A stretch of 54,511 nucleotides of DNA from assembly GCA_040222185.1 (NCBI GenBank), contig JAVKDP010000093.1, forward strand, positions 1-54,511, in the 5' to 3' direction. The position numbers were made by a program, and so were the translations under genes. Positions 52,401 through 54,511 of this stretch are shown here, in pieces. The notes under the pieces are model-generated. The model searched no databases and was not told where the DNA came from. It saw only the letters and a program-made list of their open reading frames with translations. The stretch is from JAVKDP01 sp040222185 (GTDB taxonomy: Bacteria > Bacteroidota > Rhodothermia > Balneolales > Balneolaceae). Each line of letters starts with the position of its first letter. Within the stretch, counting starts at the first letter, position 1.

Positions 52401-54511
52401 ATAATTGTAGTAACTGTGGAGCGCGACCAACAGGAGGAGGAATAGACGATTTATTTACAGAAGCTGAATACGATTCTTATGGAAATGTTACTACAGTAAT
52501 TGACGAGAACTCGAAAGCAAGTACCTTCGAATATGATGATTTTAACCAGTTAATCAAAAGTATAAATCCTGATGGAGGAGTTACAAAGAATAGCTATTTC
52601 TATTCTTCCGAGCCTTCAGGAAGCTATAGTGCTTCGGCTCCTAATCTGGTGGAAACGGTTACCGGAACGGATAGCTATGAAACAAATTTTAGTAGCTCGG
52701 CTTCAAGTGAATGGACTTATGGTGGTGATGTTGTATTTGGGGTCTCCAATGCAGGAGAAACCACTGTACGAATGGGACATAACGGAGGTGGAGGATCATC
52801 CTATATCTATCGATCTCCCGGAGCTCTGCATATCTGGGCTAAAGTAGATTTCTATCCCGATAATACCACACAATCTCCTGCCGGAGTACATGCACAGCCC
52901 CTTGCTTTCCAGGACCCTGCATCAGGAGCACCAAACAGGATGACTATTAGGTACAACGCCGACACAGATGAATTCTTTGTATTTCATCGTCAAAATTCTT
53001 CAGCCTGGTATACAGATTATCCATTTACCATTGATGCCGTTCCTAACCAGTGGTATACCCTGGAAATGGAGAAGAAAGGAACCGTGTGTATGGTATGGGT
53101 CTACAAGAAAGGAGAATCTCGTTCTTCAGGAGAATATTACGAAGTTGACGGATACCCAGCCGATTGGACACCCAAAGTGCAAGCCTGGTCGAAGGATGAT
53201 TATTACTACCTTGCAAACCTGGAATATGTAATAAACCCTCAAACTTCCATTTCTTATCTGGATGGTTTAGGAAGAGAAATACAATCGCAGGTTCGTGGGG
53301 CCAACAAAGTAATTACAACCGAAACCTTGTACGACAAACGCGGACTTCCGGAGATCGCAGCCCGTCCGGTAGAAGTAAATCCAGATGATGCTCCAGGCTA
53401 TTATAATTCAGGTTTATTAGGTGGTGGTAGCTTTACCCCAGGGAACGCAATCCCTTCCGTAGCGCCTGTACATACCTATTATGCACCACTTCTGGCTGTA
53501 GCTAACGACGAAGATTATGCCTATTCCCAAACCGAGTACGAAGATAGCCCACTGGCCAGAGTTGAGAAATCCACACTTCCCGGGACTGCCTTTAAACTGG
53601 GTTCCGGGAAGGAAGCTACCACTACCTATACTCTAAATACCGGGCTTACCGAGACCTTTGCGACTTCGGCTGTAAGTGGGTTAGTGGGGGCTAAATCCTG
53701 GGCTCAAAATACGCTTACCAAAATCATTAGCGAAGATCCTTCTGGTAATAAAACCATAACCTATGCCAACGGCTGGGGACAAACCATTGCCAGTGGGGTA
53801 GATATGGACAATAACAGTAAACTTGAACGTAGCACTACCGATTTAGTGACCGAGTTTGCTTATGACGAGCGTGGAAACCTGGTATTAGTAGAAGACCCAA
53901 GAGGCCTGCAAACCAAATACTGGTACAATACACTGGGGCAGCTCATAAAAAAGGAACTCCCGGACCAGGATGAACCCAACAGCTACTGCTATGACGATAA
54001 AGGAAGACTGCGTTTCCACCGCGACCCCAACCACGAAGCCAACGTAACTTATTATTATAGTACCCCGCAGTATGACTATAACTATGTGAAGTACGATGAG
54101 CTGGATCGTCCAGTAGAAACAGGTGTAAAAGACGGTTTAGGAAGTTATGTTTCGGCCTGTGCCAGCTATGCCAATAACCAAACCTACCCGAGTAGCTACC
54201 ATACACCGGAGGCATACTATTATTACGATGGAACGAATGCGTATACAGGAGCCAATAACCTGAACGGGCGCCTCACTAAAGTGAAATACCTGGAAAGTAC
54301 GGGCAACTGGGGAGAAACCTGGTATTCCTACAATAACCTGGGAAGTGTAGAATGGATTGTGCAAAAGGTGCCGGGGGTAACCGGGGATATTAAGATTACC
54401 TACACCTACGACGAGTTAGGCAGACAGACCCAGATGGGCTACAATGTAACAAACGCCTCCGATGATCATTACTTCTGGTACGAATACGATGCGCTTGGAC
54501 GTTTGGAATAT
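49472..54511 (+). CDS. RHS/YD-repeat exoprotein, partial (C-terminus off the window)
   Basis: Open frame of 1680 codons without a stop at the right edge. It begins with a signal peptide (MKKRIWILGIVLTCLLAL, cleavage about 19-24). The N-terminal part has the Bacteroidota RHS opening YGASPVNFYKGQTSVSIPL, SLQYASSGFKPAEIPSWVGHG and WSLNAGAVITRTVRG. Residues about 1060-1250 look like a jelly-roll/LamG-like domain (HIWAKVDFYPDN, FTIDAVPNQWYTLEME). At about 1260 a DUF6443-type start (SYLDGLGREIQSQV) opens the YD-repeat shell: AYDERGNLVLVEDPRG, YNTLGQLIKKE, YDDKGRLRF, YDELDRPVE, YDELGRQTQMGY, YDALGRLEY. The variable C-terminal tip, which would show whether it is a toxin, is not in the window. GGGAG precedes the ATG. 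Confidence 0.93.
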   Translation, partial: MKKRIWILGIVLTCLLALSTKGNSQEAFDRGIQSPTAASLGKYGASPVNFYKGQTSVSIPLITVTNQDVSVPVSLQYASSGFKPAEIPSWVGHGWSLNAGAVITRTVRGVVDETQDYGFLATGHKLFDDALVNWSTKSINASYHSELNKGEADGEPDLFFYNIQGYSGQFIYQVDEAQNINIRLLDDAPIKITGQISNYKIIKFTITDPSGFVYVFDEVEETESVSLVESGGSAGTTFSPSEAYNSSWYLTSITSPSNNSITFTYNTYTGNSHKRMDYEEKVTGHGTQTTRISTEDEHTFKLLSTITAGNKQVKFYPSGINDRTDFSKERYLNSMEYLVNSQVVKTYGFNYGYFGTTNKRLKLNSISQTGLNSETMPGWSFQYDTGSGAIPALDSEAIDYWGYYNCVDTNDGGSTLPQALDIAGNVIHPGDNRTPNTNCTTWGMLEKVTYPTGGSTTYEYEANETRVQHIGGTYYYNKGVAVSLDNSSSVLSYEEDLFIGGGTSSLTVTTVSGGIFLGSGSMTCPDNRIYIKDSGGSYVDDITDGNSSLTLSTGTYKIVTERAVSTCELHSKLTWVETTTAPPSVDKKVTGGLRIKKTTDHDGVSTANNVIKTYEYTKSNNSSISSGYFPNEPTHFTEFTVENTVFHFRSSSPLSSLGEAGSIAYTSIKETVNGGLNGYSWYFFNESSDSPPQPFPIGTYTGNGHQRGQQTRTETYNAQNQLVQVVKNDPTFSYTHKNIDGLGNQTVEPFRGIKIRSLGVFTVGDSQNGYVDMGVDVAATYEMNRVWKWNASTIVEQYDPATQEKVTSETYYYYDDDDHKQLTSQLEVNSLSTEKRKTTYTYAHEFYGGPGEMEEKNMIVQPYSALVEDGSGNDLSKTWTTWSNGITGGPTGTWLTKEQWTWNGTGTAPANPSTSNAIKVSEIKEYNSKGDPIKIEDASGAVAKLFYGTNTSPFSQASLNGAFGEYLTGVQKVIGTDNCSNCGARPTGGGIDDLFTEAEYDSYGNVTTVIDENSKASTFEYDDFNQLIKSINPDGGVTKNSYFYSSEPSGSYSASAPNLVETVTGTDSYETNFSSSASSEWTYGGDVVFGVSNAGETTVRMGHNGGGGSSYIYRSPGALHIWAKVDFYPDNTTQSPAGVHAQPLAFQDPASGAPNRMTIRYNADTDEFFVFHRQNSSAWYTDYPFTIDAVPNQWYTLEMEKKGTVCMVWVYKKGESRSSGEYYEVDGYPADWTPKVQAWSKDDYYYLANLEYVINPQTSISYLDGLGREIQSQVRGANKVITTETLYDKRGLPEIAARPVEVNPDDAPGYYNSGLLGGGSFTPGNAIPSVAPVHTYYAPLLAVANDEDYAYSQTEYEDSPLARVEKSTLPGTAFKLGSGKEATTTYTLNTGLTETFATSAVSGLVGAKSWAQNTLTKIISEDPSGNKTITYANGWGQTIASGVDMDNNSKLERSTTDLVTEFAYDERGNLVLVEDPRGLQTKYWYNTLGQLIKKELPDQDEPNSYCYDDKGRLRFHRDPNHEANVTYYYSTPQYDYNYVKYDELDRPVETGVKDGLGSYVSACASYANNQTYPSSYHTPEAYYYYDGTNAYTGANNLNGRLTKVKYLESTGNWGETWYSYNNLGSVEWIVQKVPGVTGDIKITYTYDELGRQTQMGYNVTNASDDHYFWYEYDALGRLEY

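Noticed and set aside
1..54511. tRNA, tmRNA, riboswitch, CRISPR array, transposase or integrase genes
   Set aside because: I looked through the intergenic regions and found no cloverleaf ends, repeat-spacer series or mobile-element coding sequences; short or unusual examples could still be missed by eye.

Overview
The window is ordinary chromosome from a Gram-negative member of the Bacteroidota superphylum, most likely Balneolota or Rhodothermota. The reasons are: a secreted glycosidase ending in a type A (Por/T9SS) sorting domain with the PNPFNP and YDMLGR motifs; many lipoproteins; a long Bacteroidota-style RHS/YD-repeat exoprotein; a promoter of the Bacteroidota type (TTTG-N19-TAnnTTTG); and a DivIVA-type protein beside YggS, which is unusual for classical Bacteroidota. 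The base composition looks uniform except for an AT-rich gene at 29.3-30.9 kb. I saw no tRNA, 5S/16S/23S rRNA, insertion sequence, phage or CRISPR array.

Layout. 1-2.1 kb (minus): a lipoprotein, a LytS-type kinase and the start of a response regulator, preceded by a 21-bp-spaced direct repeat. 2.2-6.2 kb (minus): yggS, two small PspB-like membrane coiled-coil proteins, divIVA, a purine nucleoside phosphorylase and an acidic protein. 6.3-8.7 kb (plus): a Nif3 protein, a CT398-type coiled-coil protein with no zinc cysteines, and RNase P RNA. 8.7-12.1 kb (minus): arginine deiminase, an M50 protease, a lipoprotein and smpB. 12.2-20.8 kb: a SirB1-like protein, a DUF3052 protein, an alcohol dehydrogenase, a sodium:solute symporter, a DUF72 protein, a protein with two protease-prodomain-like halves, prfC, a lipoprotein and a GNAT acetyltransferase.

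20.8-24.9 kb (minus) is a tightly coupled regulatory operon: a BlaI-type repressor, an M56 (BlaR1-type) membrane protease, a shortened relative without the protease domain, and a second M56 protease. Its promoter is covered by two tandem dyads. The first M56 protein, the shortened protein and the lipoprotein at 19.7 kb share a related ectodomain. I consider this the best candidate for an undescribed signalling system. It is followed by an MltB-like transglycosylase, a GH26-like secreted enzyme, a cyclase-family lipoprotein and an orphan nuclease-like gene.

31-37.3 kb (plus) is housekeeping: lpd, lipB, lipA, plsY, gpsA, an AlbA_2 protein and an A-type Fe-S carrier. gpsA has an in-frame TAA about 27 codons before the expected C-terminus, with intact homologous coding sequence after it. 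37.3-38.2 kb holds small membrane ORFs and debris. 38.2-41.9 kb carries a LytS/LytTR two-component pair followed by two related exported proteins. 42-54.5 kb has a SnoaL-like lipoprotein, a membrane winged-helix/beta-propeller regulator, a prolyl oligopeptidase, a membrane AraC regulator, a helical-repeat protein and the first 1680 codons of an RHS-type exoprotein that runs off the right edge.
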